Below, in pieces: positions 6,201 to 6,275 of a DNA stretch of 6,275 nucleotides. A model generated the notes under the pieces. The model did no database searches and was not told where the DNA came from. It saw nothing but the letters and a program-made list of their open reading frames with translations. The stretch covers positions 1 to 6,275 of the forward strand of contig CALMBN010000035.1 of the NCBI GenBank assembly GCA_937860195.1. Reading direction: 5' to 3'. A program made the position numbers and the translations under genes. Source of the stretch: an uncultured Novosphingobium sp. (lineage in GTDB: Bacteria; Pseudomonadota; Alphaproteobacteria; Sphingomonadales; Sphingomonadaceae). Each line of letters opens with the position of its first letter. The first letter of the stretch is position 1.

Positions 6201-6275
6201 GATTTGCGGTCTAGCAGACATGACCTGCCCCAGGGTTTTCGGACCATTGATTAGTTGAGAGACTGCCCTCCTTGA

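Noticed and set aside
6065..6247. 60-codon minus-strand frame upstream of the FixJ-like gene
   Set aside because: The nearest AAGGAGG is about 18 bases from its ATG, the protein has no recognisable feature, and it spans the hairpin and likely promoter region of the regulator.
6251..6275. Possible end of a leftward gene entering from the right edge
   Set aside because: A minus-strand frame ending at TAA (6251-6253) is open to the edge, but it covers only about seven codons, too little to support a gene.

Overview
The window looks like the chromosome of an alphaproteobacterium of the sphingomonad type (order Sphingomonadales). This rests on a long TonB-dependent receptor with a sphingomonad-style TonB box and plug, a FixJ/LuxR-type regulator of a form I recall from that order, and GC-rich codon use. 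The assignment comes from recognising protein style, not from a database search.

Layout. At the left edge is the 3' end of an IclR-family transcriptional regulator (+ strand, stop at 282-284). A 152-base gap follows with a TTGACA-type promoter candidate, two dyads that could be operators, and the ribosome binding site of the next gene. The largest gene (437-3472, +) encodes a 1011-residue outer-membrane TonB-dependent receptor. A strong 12-bp GAAA-capped hairpin, probably a terminator or attenuator, lies just after its stop. Next (3548-5284, +) is an amidohydrolase of the YtcJ-like (Amidohydro_3) class with a complete set of expected metal ligands and a twin-arginine-like N-terminus. A perfect 14-bp hairpin sits between this gene and the convergent regulator gene. 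That last gene (5451-6053, -) encodes a FixJ-like response regulator whose receiver domain lacks the conserved lysine. The final 222 bases are its upstream region, with a short direct repeat and a further hairpin, and no gene I can support.

How the genes may work together (inference). The order IclR regulator, TonB-dependent receptor, exported hydrolase reads as a small uptake-and-hydrolysis module. The IclR protein would sense a small molecule, the receptor would import it or a precursor across the outer membrane, and the hydrolase would cut it, perhaps in the periplasm. IclR regulators often control aromatic or other small organic acid catabolism, but nothing here identifies the substrate. 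The FixJ-like gene is convergent, has its own upstream region, and is probably an independent unit.

I found no CRISPR array, insertion sequence, complete tRNA or rRNA gene. No clearly new defence or mobile system is visible. The most unusual points are the hydrolase paired with the receptor, the paired cysteines of the receptor, the degenerate receiver domain, and a tRNA T-arm-like palindrome in the receptor leader.
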